NCBI GenBank assembly: GCA_002412795.1
Contig: DHVS01000031.1
Coordinates: 1 to 64,000, forward strand
Length of the DNA stretch: 64,000 bases
Reading direction: 5' to 3'
Origin: a bacterium UBP2_UBA5202
Lineage (GTDB): Bacteria > Edwardsbacteria > AC1 > EtOH8
The first letter of the stretch is position 1. The number at the start of each line of letters is the position of its first letter. The notes under the pieces were generated by a model that was not told the origin of the DNA, did not search any database, and worked only from the letters and a program-made list of their open reading frames with translations. Shown here one piece after another: positions 17,387 to 25,884 of the stretch. A program made the translations under genes and the position numbers.

Positions 17387-18271
17387 ATGGCCTCGGGTAA
17401 AAAAATATTCTTCATAGTCCTGATAGCGGCCGGGGTGCTGTTGTTCGGGCTGGCCATGGCGGCCATCGTCTGGTCATCATTCTCCCAGAGCGGGGGGATG
17501 GAGGTCAGCTACGGAAAATACGTGGGGATCGTGGAAGTCAACGGAGCCATAGTTTCCCCGGATGAGACGGTCAATCTCATAAAAAAATACCGGGACAACA
17601 GCGCCATCAAGGCCATAGTGCTGAGGGTCCAGAGCCCGGGGGGCGGGGTGGCGGCTTCCCAGGAAATATACCAGGCCGTCAAGAATGCCCGGGCCTCCAA
17701 ACCGGTGGTCTGCTCCATGGGAGAGGTGGCGGCCTCGGGCGGATATTACATAGCCTGCGCCTGCGACACCATCGTGGCCAATCCCGGCACCCTGACCGGT
17801 TCCATCGGGGTGATCATGGAATTCATGGTGGCCGAGGAGCTGGTCAAAAAAGTGGGGTTGAAATTTGAGGTGCTGAAGGCCGGGCAGAACAAGGACCTGG
17901 GCTCCCCATTCCGCCAGATGACTCCGGAGGAGCGCGCCTTGCTCCAGGGCATGATAGACGACGTTCACGGCCAGTTCATAGAGGCCGTGGCCGAGGGTCG
18001 CCAGCTTTCCCCCGACTCGGTCAGATCGTTCGCCGACGGCCGGGTCTTCAGCGGCCGCCAGGCCCTGGCCCTGCGGCTGGTGGATAAGATGGGAACGCTG
18101 GAGGATGCCGTAACCCTGGCGGCCGGAATGGCCGGACTCAAGGATAAACCGAAGCTCTTTCGGGAACGCAAAAAAAAGCCCACCCTGTTTGACCTGCTGG
18201 TGAAAGGGGTGGACGAGATCACAAACCTGGATAACGCCGGGGTGCGGCTGCAGTACCGGATGGTCCGTTAA
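17387..18271 (+). CDS. sppA: Signal peptide peptidase SppA (short form)
   Basis: Inner-membrane serine protease that degrades cleaved signal peptides. An N-terminal helix at about 7-30 anchors it. The S49 domain follows with LRVQSPGGGVAASQEI, the Ser nucleophile in EVAASGGYYIAC, TGSIGVI, and the general-base Lys region AGQNKDLGSPFR. At 294 aa it is the single-domain form. A GGAGG precedes the ATG. It is 32 bp after ispG and probably co-transcribed with it. Confidence 0.93.
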   Translation: MASGKKIFFIVLIAAGVLLFGLAMAAIVWSSFSQSGGMEVSYGKYVGIVEVNGAIVSPDETVNLIKKYRDNSAIKAIVLRVQSPGGGVAASQEIYQAVKNARASKPVVCSMGEVAASGGYYIACACDTIVANPGTLTGSIGVIMEFMVAEELVKKVGLKFEVLKAGQNKDLGSPFRQMTPEERALLQGMIDDVHGQFIEAVAEGRQLSPDSVRSFADGRVFSGRQALALRLVDKMGTLEDAVTLAAGMAGLKDKPKLFRERKKKPTLFDLLVKGVDEITNLDNAGVRLQYRMVR

Positions 18272-18289
18272 AAAAAGCATTTTATAATC

Positions 18290-18318
18290 TTGACATATTT
18301 TGTTTCTTTGAGTATAAT
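18290..18318 (+). promoter_or_regulatory. Consensus sigma-70 promoter of tRNA-Gly
   Basis: Perfect TTGACA (18290-18295) and perfect TATAAT (18313-18318) with 17-bp spacing, 10 bp before the tRNA. Confidence 0.85.
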
Positions 18319-18328
18319 TACCAAAGAT

Positions 18329-18403
18329 GCGGGCGTAGCTCAGTGATAGAGTGCTACCTTGCCAAGGTAGACGTCGAGGGTTTAAATCCCTTCGCCCGCT
18401 CCA
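18329..18403 (+). tRNA. tRNA-Gly (GCC)
   Basis: 75 nt with an encoded CCA. The acceptor stem GCGGGCG pairs with CGCCCGC. The anticodon GCC is at 18361-18363, in the loop between CTACC and GGTAG. The T-arm contains GTTTAAATC. It is preceded by a consensus promoter and followed by a terminator. Confidence 0.97.
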
Positions 18404-18417
18404 TAAAACTCAAGCGA

Positions 18418-18449
18418 ATCCCTCCCTTTAGGGGAGGGATTTTTTATTC
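18418..18449 (+). terminator. Intrinsic terminator of tRNA-Gly
   Basis: A 9-bp stem, ATCCCTCCC (18418-18426) with GGGAGGGAT (18432-18440), followed by TTTTTTATT. Confidence 0.85.
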
Positions 18450-18486
18450 CGAAAGCTTCATTGGCATAAATCGCTATAAAACAAAC

Positions 18487-18516
18487 AGCCCCTTCCCGGT
18501 TCATCGGGAAGGGGCT
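18487..18516 (-). terminator. Intrinsic terminator of the minus-strand tRNA pair
   Basis: A perfect 12-bp stem (18487-18498 with 18505-18516), loop of 6. On the minus strand it is followed by GTTTGTTTT, just downstream of tRNA-Leu. Confidence 0.65.
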
Positions 18517-18528
18517 TAACTTGATGGC

Positions 18529-18615
18529 TGGTGCCGAGGGTCGGAGTCGAACCGACACGATCTGTAGATCGAGGGATTTTAAGTCCCTTGCGTCTGCCAG
18601 TTCCGCCACCCCGGC
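18529..18615 (-). tRNA. tRNA-Leu (TAA)
   Basis: 87 nt with encoded CCA and a class II long variable arm. The acceptor GCCGGGG pairs with CCTCGGC (one G-T pair). The anticodon is TAA, in the loop flanked by GGGA and TCCC. Confidence 0.95.
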
Positions 18616-18688
18616 ATTAGAAAATACTGGGAGCAGAGCAGGGTTTTCTTATGTCTGTCCCAAGCGGGATGTGGTGCCTTCTTTTTAC

Positions 18689-18763
18689 TGGAGGCGGCTA
18701 GCGGGTTCGAACCGCTGAATAACGGTTTTGCAGACCGTCGCCTTACCACTTGGCTAAGCCGCC
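18689..18763 (-). tRNA. tRNA-Cys (GCA)
   Basis: 75 nt with encoded CCA. The acceptor GGCGGCT pairs with AGCCGCC. The anticodon is GCA, in the loop flanked by ACGGT and ACCGT. It probably lies on one transcript with tRNA-Leu. Confidence 0.95.
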
Positions 18764-18849
18764 CAAGCATAATTTCCAATTTTAGCAGTTTTCCGGATAT
18801 AAGTCAAGAAAATCAAGCCAAACCGCCCGGCTATGCCGCTGTTATTTGC

Positions 18850-18879
18850 TTGACGGGGGATACTGATTTGAAATATACT
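18850..18879 (+). promoter_or_regulatory. Sigma-70-type promoter before the DUF4139 gene
   Basis: TTGACG at 18850-18855 and TATACT at 18874-18879 with 18-bp spacing, about 45 bp before the ATG. Confidence 0.6.
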
Positions 18880-18923
18880 TAAAGGGTAGTTTAAAAAACC
18901 ATAAACGACGGGAGGTCAAAGCC

Positions 18924-20279
18924 ATGAAAAAACTTTGCAACATCCTTTTCTCGGTGCTGTTCTGTGCAGCCGCAGCGACAGCCGGCCAGGAGGAACGGGA
19001 GATCAGCCTGACCGTTTACAACAGTAACCTGGGACTGGTAAGCGAGGTCCGGCAGCTCAGCCTGAAAAAAGGGACTTCTGAGATCAAGATAACAGATGTT
19101 CCCTCGCAGATCGACGCCACCTCGGTCTTTTTTCAGTCTCTTTCCGATCCCGACAGGGTGGCAGTGTTGGAGCAGAATTACCAGTATGACCTGGTGGGGG
19201 CATCCAAGCTGCTGGAGCGTTACATAGACCAGAACATCAAAGCCTATGGAGCCGGGGGGAAGGTCTATGAAGGAAAACTTTTGGCCCATGACGGGGCCGG
19301 CATCGTTTTGAATACAGGCAGCAACATCATCACCCTGAGGCTGACCGATAACCTCCAGAACTTTGAGTTCCCCAACCTGCCCCAGGGCCTGATCACCAGG
19401 CCCACCCTGCTGTGGCTGGTGGACAACCAGGGCCCGGTCTCCCAGAAGTGCCGGATATCCTACCTGACCGCCGGGATCTCCTGGCATGCTGAATATGTGG
19501 CGTTGTTGGCGGCGGATGAGAAAACGCTGGAGCTGGGGGCCTGGGTTTCGCTGGAGAACAACTCCGGAGCGTCCTTTAAGCAGGCCCGGCTGAAATTAGT
19601 GGCCGGGGACATCAACCGGGCCCAGGCACCCCAGCGCAGATATGCTGCGGCCAAGGCCGATTTTCAGTCGGCCTCCCCCCAGTTCGAGGAGGAGAGATTT
19701 TTTGAATACCATCTGTACACCCTGCAGCGCAAAGCCACCGTGGCCAATAACGAGGTCAAGCAGATCTCCCTTTTCCCCAACACCAAGACCGATAGCAAAA
19801 AACTGTTTACCTATGACGGAGCCAGCAGCGGAAAAAAGGTGGCGGTCCAGCTGGAGTTCAAGAACGAAAAGGGCTCCGGTCTGGGGATGCCCCTGCCGGC
19901 CGGAAAGATCAGGGTCTACAAGAAGGACGAAGGCCAAAGCCAGCAGTTCGTGGGCGAGGACCGGATAGACCATACCCCCAAGGACGAGAAGGTCCGGATA
20001 ACTTTGGGCAGCGCCTTTGACATAGTGGGAGAGAGGACGCCCAAGGAATACAAGCGGATCAGCGACAGGACCCAGGAGCAGACAGTGGAGGTGAAACTGC
20101 GGAACCACAAGAATGAAGGGGTAGAGATCATCGTGGTGGAGCACCTTTCCGGAGACTGGGAGATCAAATCCAAGACCCACGAATTCAAAAAGAGGGACGC
20201 CCAGACCGTGGAATTCAAGGTCCCGGTGGCCAAGGACGGGGAAACCGTCCTCAGCTATACCGTCAGGTACAAATGGTAG
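18924..20279 (+). CDS. Secreted DUF4139 domain protein
   Basis: 451 aa with a cleavable signal peptide (MKKLCNILFSVLFCAAAATA, predicted cut after ATA). The mature protein follows the DUF4139 pattern: an N-terminal beta domain (LTVYNSNLGLVSEVRQL, ITDVPSQIDATSVFF, LLERYIDQNI) and a C-terminal domain with ISYLTAGISWHAEYVALL, SLENNSGASF, LPAGKIRVYK and VEIIVVEHLSGDW. The function of the family is unknown; it is extracytoplasmic, probably periplasmic or outer-membrane associated. It has its own promoter. Confidence 0.85.
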   Translation: MKKLCNILFSVLFCAAAATAGQEEREISLTVYNSNLGLVSEVRQLSLKKGTSEIKITDVPSQIDATSVFFQSLSDPDRVAVLEQNYQYDLVGASKLLERYIDQNIKAYGAGGKVYEGKLLAHDGAGIVLNTGSNIITLRLTDNLQNFEFPNLPQGLITRPTLLWLVDNQGPVSQKCRISYLTAGISWHAEYVALLAADEKTLELGAWVSLENNSGASFKQARLKLVAGDINRAQAPQRRYAAAKADFQSASPQFEEERFFEYHLYTLQRKATVANNEVKQISLFPNTKTDSKKLFTYDGASSGKKVAVQLEFKNEKGSGLGMPLPAGKIRVYKKDEGQSQQFVGEDRIDHTPKDEKVRITLGSAFDIVGERTPKEYKRISDRTQEQTVEVKLRNHKNEGVEIIVVEHLSGDWEIKSKTHEFKKRDAQTVEFKVPVAKDGETVLSYTVRYKW

Positions 20280-20333
20280 TCTGACATACCTGCCGTCCCG
20301 GCAATTATTTGGGACTTTTAGTCGCAAAACATC

Positions 20334-20362
20334 TTGACGCGCCATTTAAATACTGCTATAAT
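20334..20362 (+). promoter_or_regulatory. Sigma-70 promoter before the tldE/pmbA gene
   Basis: TTGACG at 20334-20339 and perfect TATAAT at 20357-20362 with 17-bp spacing, 27 bp before the ATG. Confidence 0.75.
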
Positions 20363-20389
20363 TAAAATCTATTTTGCGGAGAAACCAAA

Positions 20390-21751
20390 ATGTACGGCGA
20401 AGGTAAAATCAAGGGCTACTTAAAGCTGGCCTTGTCCGCTTCCCGGGCCGATCAGCTGGAGGCGGTGATCATGGCGGAGGACTCCCGCCTGACCCGTTTC
20501 GCCAACTCATATATCCACCAGAACGTATCCGAGAGCAATGTACTGCTTTCCATCCGGGCGGTGACCGGTAAAAAGATAGGGGTGGCCTCCACCAACATCC
20601 TGACCCCCGAGGCCATCAAACGGACCGTCAGCCAGGCCTGCCAGATAGCCTCCATCCAGAAGGAGAATCCCGATTTTGTCTCTTTGCCGGCCCCAGTAAA
20701 AGCAAAGACCGGGAATTGGAACCTGCTGGTCCACCGCACCGAAAAATACACGGCCCGGGAAAGGGCTTTGGCGGTAAAGGTGATCTGCGACCGGGCCAAC
20801 AAATTCGGGGCCAAGGCCTACGGGGCCTTTTCCACCGGGGTGGCGGAGCTGGGAATCGCCAATTCGCTGGGAATAATGCAGTACAACTGTTCCAGCGACG
20901 CCAACATCAATACCGTGGTGATGACCGAAACCGGTTCCGGCTACGGCCAGGGAGCTTCCCGGGATGTGGCCAACATCAACATCCGGCGGATAGCCGAGAG
21001 CGCGGTAAAAAAAGCGGTGGAGAGCCAGCACCCGAAGGAGCTCAAACCAGGGGCCTATCCGGTGGTGATGGAGGACATGGCGGTGATCACCCTGCTGGAA
21101 TTTCTCAATTACACAGGTTTCTCGGCCATGGCGGTCCAGGAGGGGCGCAGTTTCATGGGTCTGAACATGGGAAAAAAGATCGTCAGCCCCAAGGTCACCA
21201 TAGTCGATGATCCCCGAAACACCAACGGTTTTGCCTTTCCCTTCGACTTTGAAGGCGTGCCCAAGCAGAAGGTGACCCTGATCGAAAAAGGCGTGGCCCG
21301 CAATGTGGTCTACGACTCTTTTACCGCCAACCGGGCCAAACAGATGAACACCGGGCATGCCCTGCCGGCCCCGGCCTATTATCCCATGGCCGCCAACCTG
21401 GAAATGAAGGGCGGGGACTCCTCCCTGGAAAAGATGATCGCCTCCACCGAACGGGGGGTATACATCACCCGGTTTCACTATTGCAACCTGATAGACCCCA
21501 TGCAGGTCTCCATCACCGGCATGACCCGGGACGGCACCTTCCTGATCGAGAACGGAAAAATCACCAAGCCGGTGAAGAACCTGCGTTTCACCGAAAGCGT
21601 GCTGAAGGCCCTTTCCAATGTCTCGGCCGTTTCCCGCCAGACCACTTTGGTCACCGAGGGCGGAGGCTACGGGCACCGCTTTGCTGCCGGGACGCTGGTG
21701 CCAGCCCTGAAAATAGATAAATTCAACTTTACCGGCAAGACGGACTTTTAA
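20390..21751 (+). CDS. TldE/PmbA-type subunit of the TldD/TldE protease
   Basis: 453-aa member of the TldD/PmbA family. Conserved N-terminal features (DSRLTRFANSYIHQNVSES, IGVASTNILTPEAIKRTV) and the C-terminal VVYDSFTANRAK, VYITRFHYCNLIDPMQVSITGMTRDGTF and NLRFTESVLKAL are present. The HExxxH zinc motif of TldD is absent: the equivalent region reads LLEFLNYTGFSAMAVQEGRSF. It is therefore the TldE-like partner, which needs a TldD subunit; none is in this window. Complexes of this type cleave unstructured peptides and mature some modified peptides. Confidence 0.85.
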   Translation: MYGEGKIKGYLKLALSASRADQLEAVIMAEDSRLTRFANSYIHQNVSESNVLLSIRAVTGKKIGVASTNILTPEAIKRTVSQACQIASIQKENPDFVSLPAPVKAKTGNWNLLVHRTEKYTARERALAVKVICDRANKFGAKAYGAFSTGVAELGIANSLGIMQYNCSSDANINTVVMTETGSGYGQGASRDVANINIRRIAESAVKKAVESQHPKELKPGAYPVVMEDMAVITLLEFLNYTGFSAMAVQEGRSFMGLNMGKKIVSPKVTIVDDPRNTNGFAFPFDFEGVPKQKVTLIEKGVARNVVYDSFTANRAKQMNTGHALPAPAYYPMAANLEMKGGDSSLEKMIASTERGVYITRFHYCNLIDPMQVSITGMTRDGTFLIENGKITKPVKNLRFTESVLKALSNVSAVSRQTTLVTEGGGYGHRFAAGTLVPALKIDKFNFTGKTDF

Positions 21752-21768
21752 ACGCGAATTATTTTTAA

Positions 21769-21820
21769 ACCGCAAAGCGATGCACTGAGTTTATCCGAAG
21801 TGACGCCAAGGTCGCTAAGA
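21769..21820 (-). repeat. Dispersed repeat (CACTTCGG/CTCAGTGCATCGC family)
   Basis: In reverse complement it carries CACTTCGG, AAACTCAGTGCATCGC and a flanking TTTGCGG. The same words occur at 27366-27399 and, rearranged, at 22185-22244. Confidence 0.5.
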
Positions 21821-21886
21821 ACCCCAATAACTCTTTTTTGCCTTTCCCTTTGCACCCCAAGGTTCCGGCTTTTACAGGTCATTTTA

Positions 21887-21951
21887 GAATAAACGGAGAG
21901 ATGCCACCGCCTTTGGCGGGGTCTCGCCCAAGGCGATGATCCGAGTGGTCG
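21887..21951 (+). pseudogene. Interrupted 5' fragment of tRNA-Ser
   Basis: Repeats the sequence just before and inside the downstream tRNA-Ser: GGAGAGATG at 21895-21903, a 36-bp GC-rich palindromic insert at 21904-21939, then TCCGAGTGGTCG at 21940-21951. Joined, the two pieces equal the first 21 nt of the intact gene at 21999. The upstream AATAAAC is also shared. The anticodon arm and 3' half are missing. Confidence 0.65.
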
Positions 21952-21998
21952 CCCCGCCTTGGCGGGACTTCTGCTGAGCAATATAGAAGTAAATAAAC

Positions 21999-22086
21999 GG
22001 AGAGATGTCCGAGTGGTCGAAGGAGCACGTCTGGAAAGCGTGTATACCGCAAGGTATCCTGGGTTCAAATCCCAGTCTCTCCGCCA
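21999..22086 (+). tRNA. tRNA-Ser (GGA)
   Basis: 88 nt with encoded CCA and a long variable arm. The acceptor GGAGAGA pairs with TCTCTCC. The anticodon GGA lies in the loop between ACGT and GCGT. A partial copy of its 5' end lies about 100 bp upstream. Confidence 0.95.
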
Positions 22087-22150
22087 GACTTCGCCCGAGA
22101 GGGCTCAAATATAAGCAGGCTTCGTCTGGCAAGCCAGACTAAATCGTTAA

Positions 22151-22244
22151 AAACACGAAGGGTATTATCCTCTGGGCCTCTGTGCCACTTCGGCGATGCA
22201 CTTCGATCAACTCAGTGTGTCACTCAGTGCAAGCTTTTTGTGGC
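22151..22244 (+). repeat. Dispersed repeat (CTCAGTG / TTGTGGC family)
   Basis: Contains TGTGCCACTTCGG, a duplicated CACTCAGTG-like word and a terminal TTTGTGGC, matching parts of the repeats at 21769 and 27291. With tRNA-Ser and the copy at 21769 it accounts for most of the 556-bp gap before gmd. Confidence 0.5.
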
Positions 22245-22307
22245 AAGGATTACAATTATCTGCTTCCAAACATAAACGAAAACAATAACCCAACCGAAGC
22301 GGGAAAT

Positions 22308-23273
22308 ATGAAAGCATTGATCACCGGCATCACCGGGCAGGACGGATCGTACCTGGCCGATTTTCTTTTGGCCAAGGGTTACCAGGTCCACGGCATGGTG
22401 CGGCGGGCCTCCACCGAAAGCTTTGACCGGATTGAGCACATCAAGGACAAGATCATTTTCCACCAGGCCGACCTGCTGGACCAATTGTCGCTGATCACCG
22501 CCATCAAAGAGGCCCAGCCCGACGAGATCTACAACCTGGCCGCCCAGAGCTTCGTGCCCACTTCCTGGGACCAGCCGGTGCTGACCGGAGAGTTCACCGC
22601 CCTGGGGGTCACCAGGATGCTGGAGGCGGTCCGGCTGGTCAATCCCAAGATCAGGTTCTACCAGGCATCCAGCTCCGAGATGTTCGGCAAGGTGCGGGAA
22701 ACGCCCCAGACCGAGCTGACCCCGTTCCATCCCCGCAGCCCCTACGGGGTGGCCAAGGTCTACGGGCACTGGATCACCATCAATTACCGGGAATCCTACG
22801 ACATCTTCGCCTGCTCCGGCATCCTGTTCAACCACGAGTCGCCCCGCCGGGGCAAGGAGTTCGTCACCAAGAAGATCACCGATCATGTGGCCCGGATCAA
22901 GCTGGGACTGACCGATGAACTGCGGCTGGGCAACCTGGACGCCAAGCGGGACTGGGGCTTTGCCGGGGACTATGTGAGGGCCATGTGGCTGATGCTGCAG
23001 CAGGACCAGCCGGATGATTTTGTGATCGCCACCGGACACACCCATTCGGTTAAGGAATTCTGCCAGATCGCCTTTGACCACCTGGGGCTGGATTACCAGA
23101 AATACGTCAAGATAGATCCCAAATTCGTCCGGCCGGCCGAGGTGGACCTGCTGCTGGGCGACCCGGCCAAGGCCCAAAAGAAACTGGGCTGGAAGCTGGA
23201 GGTCTCCTTCGAACAGTTGGTGAAGATGATGGTGGACCACGACCTGGAATATTACAAAAAGCTGGCCCAGTGA
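22308..23273 (+). CDS. gmd: GDP-mannose 4,6-dehydratase
   Basis: Short-chain dehydrogenase family enzyme that converts GDP-mannose to GDP-4-keto-6-deoxymannose, for deoxysugars of surface glycans. The Rossmann start is ITGITGQDGSYLADFLL; SSSEMFGKV and the catalytic YGVAK follow, with NHESPRRGKEFVTKK typical of GMD. The frame is open further upstream, but ATG 22308 gives the family N-terminus. The ribosome binding site is weak. The stop overlaps the next start (GTGA). Confidence 0.94.
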   Translation: MKALITGITGQDGSYLADFLLAKGYQVHGMVRRASTESFDRIEHIKDKIIFHQADLLDQLSLITAIKEAQPDEIYNLAAQSFVPTSWDQPVLTGEFTALGVTRMLEAVRLVNPKIRFYQASSSEMFGKVRETPQTELTPFHPRSPYGVAKVYGHWITINYRESYDIFACSGILFNHESPRRGKEFVTKKITDHVARIKLGLTDELRLGNLDAKRDWGFAGDYVRAMWLMLQQDQPDDFVIATGHTHSVKEFCQIAFDHLGLDYQKYVKIDPKFVRPAEVDLLLGDPAKAQKKLGWKLEVSFEQLVKMMVDHDLEYYKKLAQ

Positions 23274-24208
23274 AGTTTTTCATCACCGGCATAGAGGGAT
23301 TCGTCGGCCACTATCTGGCCCAGGAGCTTTTGAACAACGGGCACCAGGTGGGAGGAAGTTTTATCGATGTTCCGGCCGCTTCCGACCTGATCGACAAATT
23401 CAAACTGTATCAGGTTGACCTCCGCCGGCCAGAACAAATAGACAAAGCCCTGAAAGACTTCTGTCCCCAGGCGATATTCCATCTGGCCGCCCAAAGTTCG
23501 CCGGCCCTTTCCTTTAAAAAACCGCAGGAAACATTCGAGATCAACCTGATCGGCACGGTGAACCTGCTGGAGTCGCTCCGGGCAGCCAACGATAAATGCC
23601 GCCTAATTTTAGTAAGCTCCTGTGAAGTTTACGGGGCAACCGACAGCGACAAACCTCTTTCCGAAGAGCAGTCTTATAATCCCATCAGTCCCTACGCTTC
23701 CAGCAAGGTTTTTCAGGAGATAACCTGCCTGCAATATTTCCGGACCTATGGACTGGAAACTCTGGTAATCCGGCCATTTCCCCACACCGGGCCGGGCCAG
23801 CCATACAGTTTTGCCCTGCCTTCCTTTGCCCGGCAGATAGCCGGGATCGAAAAAGGCAGGCGGGAGCCGGTGATCACTGTCGGCAACCTGGCGGCCCGGC
23901 GCGACATTTCCGATGTCCGTGATGTGGTCCGGGCCTACCGGCTGCTGGCCGAAAAGGGGCACCCGGGAGAGATTTACAACGTCAGCTCCGGCCAGGCGGT
24001 CTCCATGGAGGAGGCCCTGAGCCTTATGCTCAAGATGAGCACGGTATCCATAAAGACCGAGACCGATCAGTCATTGTTGCGGCCGGCTGATGTTCCTCTG
24101 CTGTGGGGCGACCCTTCCAAGCTGAAGGCCGAAACCGGCTGGAACCCTTCGTTCCTGCTTAAAGATACCCTGGAGAGCCTTTTGGATTACTGGCGGAAGC
24201 AAGACTAA
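23270..24208 (+). CDS. rmd: GDP-4-keto-6-deoxymannose reductase-like epimerase/dehydratase
   Basis: 312-aa NAD(P)-dependent extended SDR. It has GxxGxxG in ITGIEGFVGHYLAQELL, VSSCEVYG, the catalytic YASSK and RPFPHTGPGQPYSFALPSF, the last typical of RMD. It starts at GTG overlapping the gmd stop, so translation is coupled. RMD with GMD would produce GDP-D-rhamnose (or a related 6-deoxy sugar). The exact product is inferred from pairing with gmd. Confidence 0.82.
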   Translation: MKFFITGIEGFVGHYLAQELLNNGHQVGGSFIDVPAASDLIDKFKLYQVDLRRPEQIDKALKDFCPQAIFHLAAQSSPALSFKKPQETFEINLIGTVNLLESLRAANDKCRLILVSSCEVYGATDSDKPLSEEQSYNPISPYASSKVFQEITCLQYFRTYGLETLVIRPFPHTGPGQPYSFALPSFARQIAGIEKGRREPVITVGNLAARRDISDVRDVVRAYRLLAEKGHPGEIYNVSSGQAVSMEEALSLMLKMSTVSIKTETDQSLLRPADVPLLWGDPSKLKAETGWNPSFLLKDTLESLLDYWRKQD

Positions 24209-24230
24209 ACTCAAAAATTTGAGGTGATAG

Positions 24231-24686
24231 ATGATAGAGGGAGTAAAAGTCAAAAAACTCAAGGTCATCCCCGACGAGCGGGGGCGGCTGATGGAGATGT
24301 TCCGCTGCGATGACGAGCTGTTCATCAAGTTCGGGCAGGTCTACCTAAGCACCACCTATCCCGGGGTGGTCAAGGGCTGGCACTACCACAAGCTCCAGGC
24401 CGACAACATCGTCTGCGTCAAAGGGATGCTGAAGCTGGTGCTGTACGACGGCCGGGACGGCTCGGCCACCAAGGGCGAGGTCAGCGAATTCTTTTTGGGC
24501 GAGCACAACCCGCTGCTGGTGCAGGTCCCCAAAGGGGTCTATCACGGCTGGAAGTGCATCTCTGAAAGCGAGGCCTTCGTCATCAACTGCCCCACCGAGC
24601 CCTACAACTACAAGCAGCCAGACGAGTACCGGCTGGACCCGCACAGCAGCGAGATCCCCTACCAGTGGGGGCGCAAGGACGGGTGA
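24231..24686 (+). CDS. dTDP-4-dehydrorhamnose 3,5-epimerase-like cupin
   Basis: 151-aa cupin-fold protein of the RmlC superfamily. Features are VIPDERGRLMEMFR, GQVYLSTTYPGVVKGWHYHK with the active-site type His, and VPKGVYHGWKCISES. It is shorter than canonical RmlC (about 180 aa). Although rmlB follows, no rmlD is in the window, so it may epimerise another nucleotide sugar. GAGGTGATAG precedes the ATG. Confidence 0.75.
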   Translation: MIEGVKVKKLKVIPDERGRLMEMFRCDDELFIKFGQVYLSTTYPGVVKGWHYHKLQADNIVCVKGMLKLVLYDGRDGSATKGEVSEFFLGEHNPLLVQVPKGVYHGWKCISESEAFVINCPTEPYNYKQPDEYRLDPHSSEIPYQWGRKDG

Positions 24687-24750
24687 TCTGGGGACAAGGA
24701 ACTGATTATTGGGAATAGATGACAGGTAAATGGTGTTTGGGAACGGAAAA

Positions 24751-24778
24751 CGCCCCTTCGACAAGCTCAGGGCAAGTA
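24751..24778 (+). repeat. REP-like word (CCCTTCGACAAGCTCAGGGC)
   Basis: Short imperfect palindrome of a type scattered through many bacterial genomes. Variants of its first half occur at 8700-8710 and 8768-8777; a fuller variant is at 27336-27358. It lies in the gap before rmlB and extends the open frame upstream of the true start. Confidence 0.5.
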
Positions 24779-24804
24779 AACTGCAACCATCAATCGTATC
24801 AATC

Positions 24805-25818
24805 ATGAACAAAACAATTTTGGTCACCGGCGGGGCCGGTTTCATCGGCAGCAATTTCATCCACTACATGCTGAAGGAACATCCGGGTTACAGGATCATC
24901 AACTTGGACAAGCTGACCTACGCCGGTAACCTGGACAACCTGAAGGGCGTCAGGGGCAATAAGAATTACAGCTTTGTCAAGGGGGACATCTGCGACCAGA
25001 AAGCATTGGCCCGGCTGATGTCCAAGGCCGACTGGGTGGTGAACTTTGCGGCCGAAAGCCACGTGGACCGCTCCATCGACGACCCCTACGCCTTTACCCG
25101 CACCAACGTCATCGGCACCCATGTGATGCTGGAGGAGGCCCGGAAGAACCAGATAGAACTTTTCCTGCAGATCGGCACAGACGAGGTCTACGGCAGCATT
25201 GCCAAAGGCTCGTCCAAAGAGGGCGACAACCTTGACCCCCGCAGCCCGTATTCCGCCTCCAAGGCGGCGGCCGACCTGCTGGCCCTTTCCTATTTCACCA
25301 CTTTCGGGATGAAGGTGATGGTGACCCGCAGTTCCAACAATTTCGGTCCCTACCAGTTCCCGGAAAAACTGATACCGTTCTTCGTCACCAACGCCATCAA
25401 GGACAAGCCCCTGCCGATCTACGGGGACGGGAAGAACGTCCGGGACTGGCTGTACGTGCTGGACAACTGCCGGGGAATTGATGCGGTGCTGCACAAGGGG
25501 AAAGCCGGGGAGATATACAACATCGGCGGCGGCAACGAGAGGATGAACATCGAGATCACCGACCTGATCCTGAAAACCCTTAAAAAACCGGACTCTCTTA
25601 AAAAATATGTCCAGGACCGGCCGGGCCACGACCGCCGCTACTCGCTGGACATCGCCAAGGCCAAAAAACTGGGCTGGAAACCCAGGCATACATTCAGTCA
25701 GGCCATCGGGGAAACCGTCAAATGGTATCAGCAGAACGAGGGGTGGTGGAAGAAGATACTGGCCCGCCAGCAGGAGCACCAGAAGTTCCAGCAGCGCTGG
25801 TACAAGGACCGCAAGTAA
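24805..25818 (+). CDS. rmlB: dTDP-glucose 4,6-dehydratase
   Basis: 337-aa extended SDR making dTDP-4-keto-6-deoxyglucose. It has TGGAGFIGSNFIHYML with DKLTYAGNLDNL, AESHVDRSI, GTDEVYG, the catalytic YSASK, RSSNNFGPYQFPEKLIP and RPGHDRRYSLD. The frame is open upstream through repeat DNA, but ATG 24805 matches the family start. The true ribosome binding site is not obvious. Confidence 0.95.
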   Translation: MNKTILVTGGAGFIGSNFIHYMLKEHPGYRIINLDKLTYAGNLDNLKGVRGNKNYSFVKGDICDQKALARLMSKADWVVNFAAESHVDRSIDDPYAFTRTNVIGTHVMLEEARKNQIELFLQIGTDEVYGSIAKGSSKEGDNLDPRSPYSASKAAADLLALSYFTTFGMKVMVTRSSNNFGPYQFPEKLIPFFVTNAIKDKPLPIYGDGKNVRDWLYVLDNCRGIDAVLHKGKAGEIYNIGGGNERMNIEITDLILKTLKKPDSLKKYVQDRPGHDRRYSLDIAKAKKLGWKPRHTFSQAIGETVKWYQQNEGWWKKILARQQEHQKFQQRWYKDRK

Positions 25819-25884
25819 TCTTTTTTAGATGGATTTAGGCCAGACAGGCATAGTCAGTCAATGATTTTGAAAGGTATTGAAATA

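Noticed and set aside
20390..21751. Active TldD metalloprotease subunit
   Set aside because: The HExxxH zinc motif is missing, so it is called as the TldE/PmbA-type partner.
22182..22307. N-terminal extension of GMD
   Set aside because: The upstream in-frame codons read through dispersed repeat DNA and have no similarity to a signal or domain; ATG 22308 gives the canonical Rossmann start.
24730..24804. N-terminal extension of RmlB (GKRPFDKLRAS)
   Set aside because: This is the usual translation of the CCCTTCGACAAGCTCAGGG repeat, not protein; ATG 24805 matches the family.
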